Assembly (NCBI GenBank): GCA_013152545.1
Contig: JAADGF010000055.1
Coordinates: 42,626 to 106,625 of the forward strand
DNA length: 64,000 bases
Direction of reading: 5' to 3'
Origin: Gammaproteobacteria bacterium
GTDB lineage: Bacteria; Pseudomonadota; Gammaproteobacteria; SZUA-152
A program made the translations under genes and the position numbers. Positions 1-8,270 of the stretch are shown here, piece by piece; positions within the stretch are counted from its first letter, which is position 1, and each line of letters begins with the position of its first letter. The notes beneath the pieces were generated by a model. The model searched no databases and was not told the DNA's origin. It saw only the letters and a list, made by a program, of their open reading frames with translations.

Positions 1-247
1 ATTGCAACGCATAGTTGACATCAACTTTTACCCTGCTTCCGACGCTAGATATATCAAACCCGGGAATAACCTGAGTGATAAACCCTTCCTGCCCCCCCCC
101 TCTTTGCTGATTCACATTATTAGAGTAACTTTCTTTTAATTTTAAAAATGGCGTAAATTCCACACTACCTGCTACCGCAATACCGTTTCGAATGATTGTT
201 ACAAATAGTAATATCGACGCTATTATTATTAACCTCGTGTTTAGCAC
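1..247 (-). CDS. XrtA/PEP-CTERM-associated outer-membrane beta-barrel protein, N-terminal part (partial)
   Basis: An open frame runs from a GTG at 247 to the window edge with no stop. It begins with a hydrophobic signal segment (LIIIASILLFVTII), then AVAGSVEFTPFLKLKESYSN and, further on, an alternating segment ending VKVDVNYALQ, as expected of beta strands. This resembles the start of the TIGR03016-type barrel protein that commonly accompanies XrtA exopolysaccharide loci. A run of nine G (three Gly codons) lies inside the frame and keeps it open. The gene follows the tyrosine kinase by 15 bases on the same strand, so it probably belongs to the same operon. The start is uncertain: the nearest AGGA is 13 bases from the GTG and closer to an in-frame ATT. 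Family assignment rests on about 80 residues plus context. Confidence 0.55.
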   Translation of the reverse strand, partial: MLNTRLIIIASILLFVTIIRNGIAVAGSVEFTPFLKLKESYSNNVNQQRGGGQEGFITQVIPGFDISSVGSRVKVDVNYALQ

Positions 248-262
248 AGCAATACTAAATTC

Positions 263-1141
263 CTAGAGTTCATTTTTGTTGTAATAACCATAGTCATTGC
301 CTGACCCACCAAGGTGTTTATTCAATATCACACCGGTAATACGGTTTTCGTCTAGTTTTTCGATGGCTTCTTTCACTGCAAATTGTCCAGTTTTTCCTGA
401 CTCGACAATCAAGACCACTTGCCCCGCCAAACCAGACAAAATTATAGCGTCATTAGACATTAACAAGGGTGGAGAATCTATTATCACAATTCGATCCGAA
501 TAACGTTGCGCCAACTCCTGTATAAAATTTTTCATTCTGTCACTGCTAATTAACTCTGTAGCACCCGCGTGTCTTTGTCCCGCGGCGAGAATGGATAATT
601 TCGGTATATTGGTGCGAAATATTAAATTAGCCATGTTGGTTTCGTCCTCAAGCAAATAATCGACCAAACCTTTATCAATCCCTTCAATGCCCATATACTT
701 GATGATCGCAGGCCTTGCTAAATCAGCCTCAATTAACAACACAGTGTAATCCATTTCCATTACAATGCTCATCGCAAGACATATAGCATTGAACGTTTTA
801 CCTTCTTCCGGCGTAGTGCTGGTCACCATTATCACGTTACTATTGGGTAGATCAATCGCACTGGAATTAAACGCTTTCTTAATTAATGGACGTTTAATTG
901 CACGGTACTCTTCAACAATTTTACTGGTTTTATCAGTGGGTATTAATGCACCAATCCTTGCAAGTTTATCCAGGTCTACCTGAACCGTTTTACTTTTATT
1001 CGCGTATTGATCAACTTGCCCGCCCAGACTTTGAATAGGTTCTGCTGAATACGCAGCATCATCAGAAATCGATGCGCGATCAACCACCGGTACAGCGGCT
1101 TGCTTGTCTAATTTGTCGATATACTTTTCAATTGAACTCAT
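263..1141 (-). CDS. XrtA-associated tyrosine autokinase (BY-kinase, CpsD/EpsG-like)
   Basis: Cytoplasmic bacterial tyrosine kinase expected to act with the chain-length protein encoded just upstream to control polymerisation and export of exopolysaccharide. Visible motifs are a Walker A-type loop TSTTPEEGKTF (about residues 108-118), a Walker A' stretch VLLIEADLARP (134-144), a Walker B stretch IVIIDSPPLL (about 218-227) and a C-terminal tyrosine cluster YGYYNKNEL, the usual autophosphorylation tail. The length of 292 aa is normal for the TIGR03018 family of PEP-CTERM-locus kinases. The family assignment is knowledge-based; phosphorylation of the tail is inferred. It lies 29 bases after the Wzz-type gene and 15 bases before the barrel gene on the same strand, which suggests one transcription unit. 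Confidence 0.9.
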   Translation of the reverse strand: MSSIEKYIDKLDKQAAVPVVDRASISDDAAYSAEPIQSLGGQVDQYANKSKTVQVDLDKLARIGALIPTDKTSKIVEEYRAIKRPLIKKAFNSSAIDLPNSNVIMVTSTTPEEGKTFNAICLAMSIVMEMDYTVLLIEADLARPAIIKYMGIEGIDKGLVDYLLEDETNMANLIFRTNIPKLSILAAGQRHAGATELISSDRMKNFIQELAQRYSDRIVIIDSPPLLMSNDAIILSGLAGQVVLIVESGKTGQFAVKEAIEKLDENRITGVILNKHLGGSGNDYGYYNKNEL

Positions 1142-1170
1142 AATTTAACGTCTCTGAAACAAACTGCCGC

Positions 1171-2739
1171 TTAATCAAATATGCCCGGCGCATACACCTG
1201 AAAGGCGAGGTAACCACCGTAGACCACTAACAACCCCATAAAAACCAACCCAAACGAAATTGCTTCGAGTTTGTTTTTTAATCGTTGACGTTCGGACCAC
1301 ACCATTGATACACCACCTAACACCGGTAATCCAATGACATCCCGTATCGTTTTGCGATTATCAAATGTAGGTTTTAGCTGTGATAAAAACAATGCAAATA
1401 CAATCCCCATCACCAACCCACCAAAAAGCACGGCGGTACCAAACATCAGCCTGTTGGGTCCGGTAGGTGACAATGGCACTCTGGGCGGATCCACGATCTT
1501 AAATCTCAACTCATCCGAACTACGCTCAGCATCTTCTGAAATTATTGCTGATTCTTTACGCGCAACCAACGTTTCATAATTTCGTTTGTGTACATCATAA
1601 TCCCGATTGAGGCGTTTTAATTCAGCTTCGATCTGTGGCACAGTATCGACTAATCGTTGCAATTCATCCTTTTGTTTCTGATATTCTTCAACACGCACTT
1701 TCAACGCTACAACCTTCGCATCCCCTTCACCCAGAGCAATTCGTAATCGTTGATAAACCGGATTTTGAGTTAAAGCAGAATCGCCTTGTATCGCAGTGTC
1801 ACTCCTTGATTCCATAATCTCCTGAATTTCACTTTCTCGTTTTTTCTCTAATTGCGATAGCAGTCGTTTAGTACTGACCACATCGGGGTGTTCATCGGTA
1901 TAGAGTAAAGTCAATTCATCAAGCTGTTCTTCCAATCCTTTAATGCGATCATCATGCGAGGTTGATATTTCACGTTGATCGAATTGATTATTACCCATCC
2001 CAAAGGTTGGCTCCTCCCCAAGTTGTTGCCGCCTTAGCTCGTCCCGTTGATTCATTTCCTCTTTGAGCACAAGCTTCGCCTCGCTCAATCGATTGATTGC
2101 CTCATCTAAACGCTCAAAATATCCCTTTCCATCTTGCGGCATTAAACCAATATTCGCACGTTTAAATTCTTTTAATCGTTCTTCTGCCGCTGTTAATTTC
2201 GTTTCGTATTCAGCAATTTGCTTCGTTAAAAACTTTTGCGCACTATTGGAATCATCTCTGTTACCACCCAATGCACTCTCAACAAAAATAGTCAGTAGTG
2301 ACTGCACCACCTGTTGAGCTAACTGTGGATCTTGATCTACAAACTCTAGTCTATACAGGTTTTGTCGACTAACGCCTGTGATTTTGATTCGCTTTTCTAA
2401 GCTGCTTAGCAAGCTTTCCATCTCACCCGGTGTTTTTGCTGACAAATCCATATCCGCCATTAACGCTACTTTTTCAATATTGGGTCGACTCAGCAACGTA
2501 CGTGTAATCATTTGCACTTGATGCCCTACATTTGTTTCCACCGCAAGCCCCTTCAACAAAGGCCTCAGTATAGACTGTGTATCAACATAGACACGTGCCG
2601 ATGAGCGGTACTCATCCGGCAAAGAATAAACAAAATACCAACCCGCAATACAAATAGGCCATGCTAGCAGGTGAATATACCAACGGTAACGCCATATACC
2701 GCGAATATAAATCATCAATTGGTTGAATACATCATTCAC
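1171..2739 (-). CDS. XrtA system polysaccharide chain-length determinant (Wzz/PCP family)
   Basis: Inner-membrane polysaccharide co-polymerase setting chain length of the exopolysaccharide. At 522 aa it has the expected layout: a first membrane segment near residues 20-36 (IHLLAWPICIAGWYFVYSL), a Wzz-type domain starting EYRSSARVYVDTQSILRPLL, a long central coiled-coil region rich in Glu, Lys and Leu (about 170-390), the conserved DPPRVPLSPTGPNRLMF segment just before a second membrane segment, and a last hydrophobic stretch at the C terminus. This matches the TIGR03007 group found beside XrtA. The start codon is GTG at 2739. The kinase gene follows on the same strand and the export lipoprotein precedes it by 49 bases. 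Confidence 0.9.
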   Translation of the reverse strand: MNDVFNQLMIYIRGIWRYRWYIHLLAWPICIAGWYFVYSLPDEYRSSARVYVDTQSILRPLLKGLAVETNVGHQVQMITRTLLSRPNIEKVALMADMDLSAKTPGEMESLLSSLEKRIKITGVSRQNLYRLEFVDQDPQLAQQVVQSLLTIFVESALGGNRDDSNSAQKFLTKQIAEYETKLTAAEERLKEFKRANIGLMPQDGKGYFERLDEAINRLSEAKLVLKEEMNQRDELRRQQLGEEPTFGMGNNQFDQREISTSHDDRIKGLEEQLDELTLLYTDEHPDVVSTKRLLSQLEKKRESEIQEIMESRSDTAIQGDSALTQNPVYQRLRIALGEGDAKVVALKVRVEEYQKQKDELQRLVDTVPQIEAELKRLNRDYDVHKRNYETLVARKESAIISEDAERSSDELRFKIVDPPRVPLSPTGPNRLMFGTAVLFGGLVMGIVFALFLSQLKPTFDNRKTIRDVIGLPVLGGVSMVWSERQRLKNKLEAISFGLVFMGLLVVYGGYLAFQVYAPGIFD

Positions 2740-2788
2740 TTGTTTTATTACACCTTGTTTGGTTCAAAAAAATCAGTAATACCACAGC

Positions 2789-3439
2789 CTAAAACCACGA
2801 TTCGGGAATTATTAAAATATCACCGGGTTGCATTGGTACATTTGCCCCAATTTCACCATCGCGAATCAAGCTATCTAACCGTACAAATAATTGCCGCTGC
2901 TGACCGTCAACTTTTCGAATGATGCTAGCCTTGTTACCCGCTGCAAAATCTGTTAAACCGCCCACGGCAATCATAACGTCAAGGAGTGTTATATTAGCGC
3001 TATATCGCAATATCGACGGTTTAGCCGCCTCGCCAACGACGCGTATTTGTTGATCATAGGGTCCAACAAACGTCCTAACCATTACGGTCACTAGCGGTTC
3101 TTTAATATAAATTGACAACTCTCTTTCAATATCCCTTGCAAGCTGCGTAGGGGTCTTTCCAACAGCCACTAAGTCCTCCACGAGGGGCGTTGAAATTTTA
3201 CCATCAGGCCGTACTTGTATACTCGACGAAATTTCCGGATTGCGCCAAACGTAGATTTCCAAGCCCTCACCTGCCCCTATTTTATAGCTTATGTCCTGAG
3301 TTGTATCAGAATCAGCCAACTCAAGCGGTGCATAAACCACAGGTACAGCACAACTTATTAAAAACAGGTTTAAAAATCCAACAATGGTAATTTGTCGAAT
3401 CAACGGGGTCTTCGGTATTATCTTCATATTGCTAAACAT
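2789..3439 (-). CDS. XrtA-associated polysaccharide export lipoprotein (Wza/OPX family)
   Basis: Predicted outer-membrane export protein with a lipoprotein signal: hydrophobic IVGFLNLFLIS followed by the lipobox Cys at about residue 30. A poly_export (SLBB-type) segment follows, with YKIGAGEGLEIYVWRNPEIS and VRPDGKISTPLVEDLVAVGKT, typical of Wza homologues, and the C terminus has MQPGDILIIPESWF. At 216 aa it fits the short TIGR03027 export proteins of PEP-CTERM loci rather than long Wza. It is the first gene of the minus-strand run export / chain length / kinase / barrel, so the promoter of that unit should lie in the 3440-3700 region. Either Met1 or Met5 could be the start. Confidence 0.9.
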   Translation of the reverse strand: MFSNMKIIPKTPLIRQITIVGFLNLFLISCAVPVVYAPLELADSDTTQDISYKIGAGEGLEIYVWRNPEISSSIQVRPDGKISTPLVEDLVAVGKTPTQLARDIERELSIYIKEPLVTVMVRTFVGPYDQQIRVVGEAAKPSILRYSANITLLDVMIAVGGLTDFAAGNKASIIRKVDGQQRQLFVRLDSLIRDGEIGANVPMQPGDILIIPESWF

Positions 3440-4147
3440 TTTAATTAATTTTCCTAAATTAAAGTTGGCAATTTACTTGGGACACGTCTGTATCACTACA
3501 ACCAAAAACATTATAACTAAAACATTTATCATAACCCTCCGAATATTAACAGGCAGGTAATATGATTTCATGGTTTAATTTAAAATAGGAAGGTGCAGCT
3601 ATTCTGTGCTCGATATTGCGCTTAGCAGTTGCTCTCATTAGCGCGCTACCCCTAATAGAGCTGCCTGTCGTCCACCGCTGCCCGTTGTTCAATCATAAAA
3701 ATTGACATAAAACGCCTATTCTCCGCATGATGAGAGGTGGATTGTAATACATAAAATCATTAAAAAGTGTTAAAAAACATTAAAAATTTATCCGTTATTC
3801 TCATTACCTCAACATAGCGTTAATGTAAGCTGTTAAAATTGAAGCACCAATTAAAAATGAAACGTCAACAGTCCTTAAGTACTGTCGAATATCTTTACAT
3901 TTTTTTTGATCCAATCAGCATTTGGCTAAAATTAATTCAGTTTAGAACAGGGTAACAATTACTATAGCGGCTCTTATTTTATTGTTTTCTAATACATTTC
4001 ACTCACTTTCGCAGAATTAGGTTATTCCCTAAAAAACGACTATATCAATATGTCAGAATACTTTACAGTACTCTGTCAGTCTCAAAATTGTGAAGGGTTA
4101 TTTTTAAATTATTATTTTAAATCAATAAATTACATGAGTATTTTTTT
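3440..4147. other. AT-rich intergenic region between divergent exopolysaccharide and PEP-CTERM genes
   Basis: About 700 bases without a credible gene. It must hold the promoter of the minus-strand export unit and the upstream control region of the plus-strand PEP-CTERM gene. Two small dyads are visible: ACAGTCCTTAAGTACTGT at 3868-3885 and ACAGTACTCTGT at 4065-4076. They lie roughly 265 and 75 bases upstream of the sigma-54 promoter, a normal distance for enhancer sites. That they bind PrsR is only a guess. Confidence 0.5.
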
Positions 4148-4166
4148 TGGGCACGGTTTTTGCTTT
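4148..4166 (+). promoter_or_regulatory. sigma-54 (RpoN) -24/-12 promoter of the PEP-CTERM gene
   Basis: The sequence GGGCACGGTTTTTGCTT matches the consensus TGGCACG-N4-TTGCW. GG lies at 4150-4151 and GC at 4162-4163, the exact 12-base offset required. Transcription would begin near 4175, leaving a leader of about 90 bases before the ATG at 4268. PEP-CTERM genes in genomes with PrsK/PrsR are known to carry such promoters, and PrsR here is a sigma-54-type activator. Confidence 0.8.
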
Positions 4167-4267
4167 ACTTTAAATAAGTTTATAACTATGTTCCTTTGAA
4201 TGTTTGATTATCAACCATAGTTAAAAACCGCTTTTTTATCCGTGCAGTACATACAAAGGTTATTAAA

Positions 4268-4936
4268 ATGAAATCTTTATACAAATCAAGTTTAATTCTA
4301 TTGTTTTCATTGTTTGCATCGTCAGCTAACGCTGCATTAATGCTTTCAATTAGTGACGGCACCCAAACTGAAATATTCAATGATAGCGACGGAAATGGCA
4401 TTATCGCTTTTGACAGTGATTTCTTTCCCGGCGTGTGGAATTCCACCATCTGGCCTTCGGTGTCAGCAAAAGGGTTTGGATCAGTCTGGTATGATTCCCC
4501 CACTACAGATATCCTGCATTTGAACTCTATTGATGGCAGTTCTTCGGTCGGAGGCACATTAACCATCATGTTAAGTGAAACCGACATAACAAGAGGCATC
4601 TCTTCTTACGAGGGGGATTTTGGCGGAATTTCAGGTGGAAACATAACCTTTCAAACTTACGTTGATGTATCAAATACTATATTTGGTCTGGATACGTTAA
4701 TTCATGATACCAGCGTACCTGGCGGAAGTTTTTCTGATACATTCGGTGGTGGAATTGATATTGGTAACCCACCATATTCGATAACGCTTGTTACTATAAT
4801 TGAACATACTGGCAAAGCGGTATCCAGTTTTGACTATGAAATTGAAGTTCCCGAGCCAACCTCCTTAGCATTAATCGGCATCGGCCTGCTCTGTGCTGGT
4901 TTTGCAACACGACGCCAACGTGGCAAATGCGCATAA
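4268..4936 (+). CDS. PEP-CTERM sorting domain protein (exosortase substrate)
   Basis: Secreted protein expected to be processed by an exosortase. It has a clear signal peptide (MKSLYKSSLILLFSLFASSA, cut near ANA-A) and a classic C-terminal sorting signal: the PEP motif in EVPEPTSLALIG, a hydrophobic helix and a basic tail RRQRGK. The 222 aa body is rich in Gly, Ser, Asp and Thr with no cysteine before the tail, and no enzymatic motif was recognised. It sits alone on the plus strand between the export and PrsT genes, behind a sigma-54 promoter and ahead of a strong terminator, so it is probably a single-gene unit controlled by PrsK/PrsR. Its role, perhaps in the extracellular matrix, is inferred from the sorting system. 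Confidence 0.9.
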   Translation: MKSLYKSSLILLFSLFASSANAALMLSISDGTQTEIFNDSDGNGIIAFDSDFFPGVWNSTIWPSVSAKGFGSVWYDSPTTDILHLNSIDGSSSVGGTLTIMLSETDITRGISSYEGDFGGISGGNITFQTYVDVSNTIFGLDTLIHDTSVPGGSFSDTFGGGIDIGNPPYSITLVTIIEHTGKAVSSFDYEIEVPEPTSLALIGIGLLCAGFATRRQRGKCA

Positions 4937-4988
4937 TACGCGCTAACATCAAAACCCGTTATTTATGACGTATTAAGCTTATGTGAAG

Positions 4989-5015
4989 CCCCGCTATTCC
5001 TAGCGGGGTTTTTTT
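4989..5015 (+). terminator. Rho-independent terminator of the PEP-CTERM gene
   Basis: Perfect 8-bp stem CCCCGCTA / TAGCGGGG with a four-base loop, followed by seven T. It lies about 50 bases after the stop codon of the PEP-CTERM gene. Confidence 0.9.
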
Positions 5016-5121
5016 ATGTAGCTACTGACCACATCATATTCAAGTTTCAAGCGATAAAGCCTTACCTCTTTTACGCTCCCCTCGGGAAAGCTTCCGATCC
5101 ACATCAACAGTCTGTCAAAAC

Positions 5122-5248
5122 AACGGTAATTACTCAGCTTACCTTTGATTTGCCCGATTATTACTGTGTCAAAAGAGTTTTTTTACACCGGTAAACGTCG
5201 TACTTTATCCTTGTTCTGACAAATCAAAGGTAATCTGAGCCGTTACCG
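5122..5248 (+). repeat. Dispersed imperfect palindromic repeat, copy 1 (best preserved)
   Basis: The left arm CTCAGCTTACCTTTGATTTG (5133-5152) and right arm CAAATCAAAGGTAATCTGAG (5220-5239) are inverted copies matching at 19 of 20 positions. Weaker pairing extends outward through AACGGTAAT and GTTACCG. The whole unit is about 125 bp, AT-rich inside, with no open frame. Related copies are at 29721-29860 and 37678-37798, and a fragment at 32266-32325. It lies between the PEP-CTERM terminator and the end of the prsT gene. It resembles a non-autonomous MITE or extragenic palindrome. Confidence 0.8.
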
Positions 5249-5308
5249 AACATTTAACCTAAATTAATCAGGCCAAAATTCAGTTTGCAGCAGTTGTCTA
5301 CCAAAAGA

Positions 5309-8116
5309 CTACTTCAGACTATTGTAAAGTGTTAGCGCCTTATCGGAATCCGAAAATTTAGCATCCTTCTGTAAAATTTTCTCAAGCTCTTTTTTTGCCT
5401 CTTCTGAACGCCCCAGCTTATGCATTGCCACAGCCACATGGTAACGAATTTCGCTAAGTTGCGGCGCTTGAAGAGCTGCTTGCTGCAACAAAATCAAACC
5501 ACGATTAACATCACCATGATTAACTAATAACCAACCGTAGGTATCGGCCACCTCGGGATTTTTAGGCAAAAGCTTATAGGCCCTTTCTGCAAACTCTAGA
5601 CTTTTCGCACTCTTTTCAAGGTGTAACAACCAGGCTAAATTGTTCAAAGCAACAATATTTTTTGGATCCAGCTTTACGATATGACGATACAATTTCATCG
5701 CCGATTTGTTGTTCTGGCTTGCCTGATAGTTACCCGCCAATAACATCGCCACCCTAATATCATCAGCATGTTCTTTATTCCATGCTTTTAATAACTCGAC
5801 TGTTTTGGCAGAATCACCTACCGCCTCGCTAACCCCAACCAGCTTAATCAATAGCTGCGATGTCTTAAATTTGTTAAAGCCGTCCTCATAGGCACGTGCC
5901 GCTTTCTTGAATTCCTGTTGACTGGCGTAAGTATCTCCCTCCAATATATACCCTACAGTCGATTTCGGATGTTGTTTTTTTATTGTTTCTGCTATTTTTA
6001 AGGCATCCTGAGGCATCTTCGTTTTTATTGCCAATTGTGCGCTGGCCAAAAGTGACGGCAGATGATTTGGAGCCAACGTCAACGCCTTATCAAGGGCATC
6101 ACCTGCCGCGTTAAATTCATCCCTACTGATATAGAGCTTTGCTAAAAGATAGTGACCTTCGGGCGACTTAGGGGTCTGATCGACCAATTTATTAAAGGTC
6201 ACAACGGCATTGCTCTTCTGCTCTGCCGCCATTTGCGCCATACCCAATGCCTTTAAAATGGTCGCATTATTGGGTATATCGGAATTCAATTGCCTGGCAG
6301 TCGATAATGCTTTTAATGCCTGATTTTGTCTCAAATAGTATTGCACCAAATAAATCCCTGGTAACGGATTGCTGGGATTCAGGGTGTTCGCCTTTTTAAC
6401 ATAGTTAAGCGACGCCGAGGTATCACCCTCTTTGCTGGCTATATCCCCCAGGGACATCAGCGCAGCGACGTGTCCTTCATTCACCTTTAATACTGATTGG
6501 TAATGTTTTTTTGCCGCATCGATTTTATCATCTTGTTGATCCATACGTGCGAGATTCATCATCGCAGGCAAGAACGTTGCATTAATACTTAACGCTTTTT
6601 GAAATTGTTCACGTGCTTCTCTACGTTTTTTTAACCCAAGATATGCAGCGCCCGTCAAATTGTAGGCGATCGGGTTGTCTGCGCTTTTCTTTTGTAATGC
6701 ATTTGCCTGTGCCAGTGCTTTTGAAAACTCCTTATTTTGAATATGTACCAAGATCAGCAATATATCCGCTTGCACCAAATCAGGCCCTAACTCAATGGCA
6801 GACTCCAATTGCTCGACCGCTTCAGATTGTTTGCCACCAACCAACTGTGCTAATGCTAGCTGTGTCTTAATGTTGGCCGCATCCGGGGAAAGCTCAACCG
6901 CCTTAGTTAAATATTCCATCGCTTGACTACTGGTTTCACGATTGCGCATATAAGCGCTCCCTAACAAAGCCATTAGCTGCGCATCATTGTTGTATTTAGC
7001 CGCCAACGGCTTCATGATATCAATCGCTTTGCCGGGTTGATTTAACTTAACATAGACAGCACCTAATAATTTCACAGCGGCTAAGTTTTGCGGCTGCGCA
7101 GCCACTACATTATCAAGCGCATATTCAGCCTGCTCAAAACGTTGATTGAGATAATGAATTTCACCCATTAATTGTAAGCTGGGTATATGATTGGGTGCCA
7201 CTCGCAATACTTTTTCTAACGCTTTTTTTGTCTCGACCAAATCTTTTTTATTATAATAGGCCATTGCACGTATATAGCTCGCCATCATTGGCGGATTTCG
7301 GACAAGACGATCAATTTCGTCCAACTTCGCCAGACTTTTATCAAACTCGCCGACACTAATGGCGATCGTCGCCAAACCTAACTGCGCGGCCATATTAGAA
7401 GCATTAAACTTAATTGCCTGCTGTAAGTTTTTCTCAGCTGTTTCAAAGTTTCCTTGACGTCGTTCAATTTCTCCCAACGCAGTCCAGGCCGTAGAACTAC
7501 TTGGCTCATGTTCGATTACTGTGTTAAGAAATGTTTTTGCTTCAGCAAAGTTACCTTCAGCAATGGCCAAACGTGCCTGCCCCAGGCGGGCATCGCTCGA
7601 TAAAGCGTTAAATGTTAGTGCTTTAGAAAATTGCGCCCCTGCTTTATCAAAGTCGTTAAGCATAATATAGGCTTCGCCATACAATACATGGAGTTCTGCA
7701 TTAACGGTGTCTGGATAGCTATTATCAACTTTAATATCATCCAGTATTCGCTGGGGTTGATTAATTAGCAAATACGATTTAGCCAAGGGTGCGATAACTT
7801 TATTCATCGCAAACCCTAAACGTTTGGCACGCTCCAGTTCTTTTTCCGCCTGCGCTCCATCACCGAGTTCTAAATAACTTACGCCTAACGTAAACCGCGC
7901 TTCGGCATTTTTCGAGTTTTTTTGCAATGAATTCTTCAATTCAATGATGGCTGCACTCACCTCCCCCTTGTTCAAGTGCGCCTTTGCTCTGGCCAAATAT
8001 TCTTCGCTTGATGCCGCATAAGCTATTCCCGTGAATACTAGAAATAGACATAATACCCAGCAGCATAAATTGACAAAGTAATGGCAGATTGATGGTCTTA
8101 TTTTAATAGTTATCAT
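5309..8116 (-). CDS. prsT: PEP-CTERM system TPR-repeat protein PrsT
   Basis: A 935-residue protein made almost wholly of tetratricopeptide repeats after an N-terminal membrane/signal segment (FVNLCCWVLCLFLVFTGIAYA). The first repeat starts SSEEYLARAKAHLNKGEVSA, the usual opening of the TIGR02917 family that partners exosortase XrtA and the PrsK/PrsR system. Length matches the family (about 900 aa). Although family members are called lipoproteins, this one shows an AYA-A type cleavage site rather than a clear lipobox. It is probably periplasmic and involved in assembly of the exopolysaccharide or PEP-CTERM system. It follows prsR by 154 bases on the same strand. Its exact function is not established. 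Confidence 0.92.
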   Translation of the reverse strand: MITIKIRPSICHYFVNLCCWVLCLFLVFTGIAYAASSEEYLARAKAHLNKGEVSAAIIELKNSLQKNSKNAEARFTLGVSYLELGDGAQAEKELERAKRLGFAMNKVIAPLAKSYLLINQPQRILDDIKVDNSYPDTVNAELHVLYGEAYIMLNDFDKAGAQFSKALTFNALSSDARLGQARLAIAEGNFAEAKTFLNTVIEHEPSSSTAWTALGEIERRQGNFETAEKNLQQAIKFNASNMAAQLGLATIAISVGEFDKSLAKLDEIDRLVRNPPMMASYIRAMAYYNKKDLVETKKALEKVLRVAPNHIPSLQLMGEIHYLNQRFEQAEYALDNVVAAQPQNLAAVKLLGAVYVKLNQPGKAIDIMKPLAAKYNNDAQLMALLGSAYMRNRETSSQAMEYLTKAVELSPDAANIKTQLALAQLVGGKQSEAVEQLESAIELGPDLVQADILLILVHIQNKEFSKALAQANALQKKSADNPIAYNLTGAAYLGLKKRREAREQFQKALSINATFLPAMMNLARMDQQDDKIDAAKKHYQSVLKVNEGHVAALMSLGDIASKEGDTSASLNYVKKANTLNPSNPLPGIYLVQYYLRQNQALKALSTARQLNSDIPNNATILKALGMAQMAAEQKSNAVVTFNKLVDQTPKSPEGHYLLAKLYISRDEFNAAGDALDKALTLAPNHLPSLLASAQLAIKTKMPQDALKIAETIKKQHPKSTVGYILEGDTYASQQEFKKAARAYEDGFNKFKTSQLLIKLVGVSEAVGDSAKTVELLKAWNKEHADDIRVAMLLAGNYQASQNNKSAMKLYRHIVKLDPKNIVALNNLAWLLHLEKSAKSLEFAERAYKLLPKNPEVADTYGWLLVNHGDVNRGLILLQQAALQAPQLSEIRYHVAVAMHKLGRSEEAKKELEKILQKDAKFSDSDKALTLYNSLK

Positions 8117-8270
8117 AGTCTCGATTTACCTTAACAGTGTTAAATCCCCATCACCAACAGACCTTCTCGAAAAAGTGTGTGTGAGCTATTTTTACTAGCT
8201 GCATTGCAATGCTTTGCCAGAAAACAGCTTATATACACTCTATCCAGAAACCTATTCGCGATGGGTATAA

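Noticed and set aside
61..120. Run of nine C near 92-100 as a possible frameshift in the first gene
   Set aside because: Careful translation of the minus strand keeps one open frame through the run (three Gly codons).
8205..8220. sigma-54-like match upstream of prsT on the minus strand (TGGCAAAGCATTGCA)
   Set aside because: The GG-to-GC offset is one base short of the strict requirement, so it was not annotated as a promoter.
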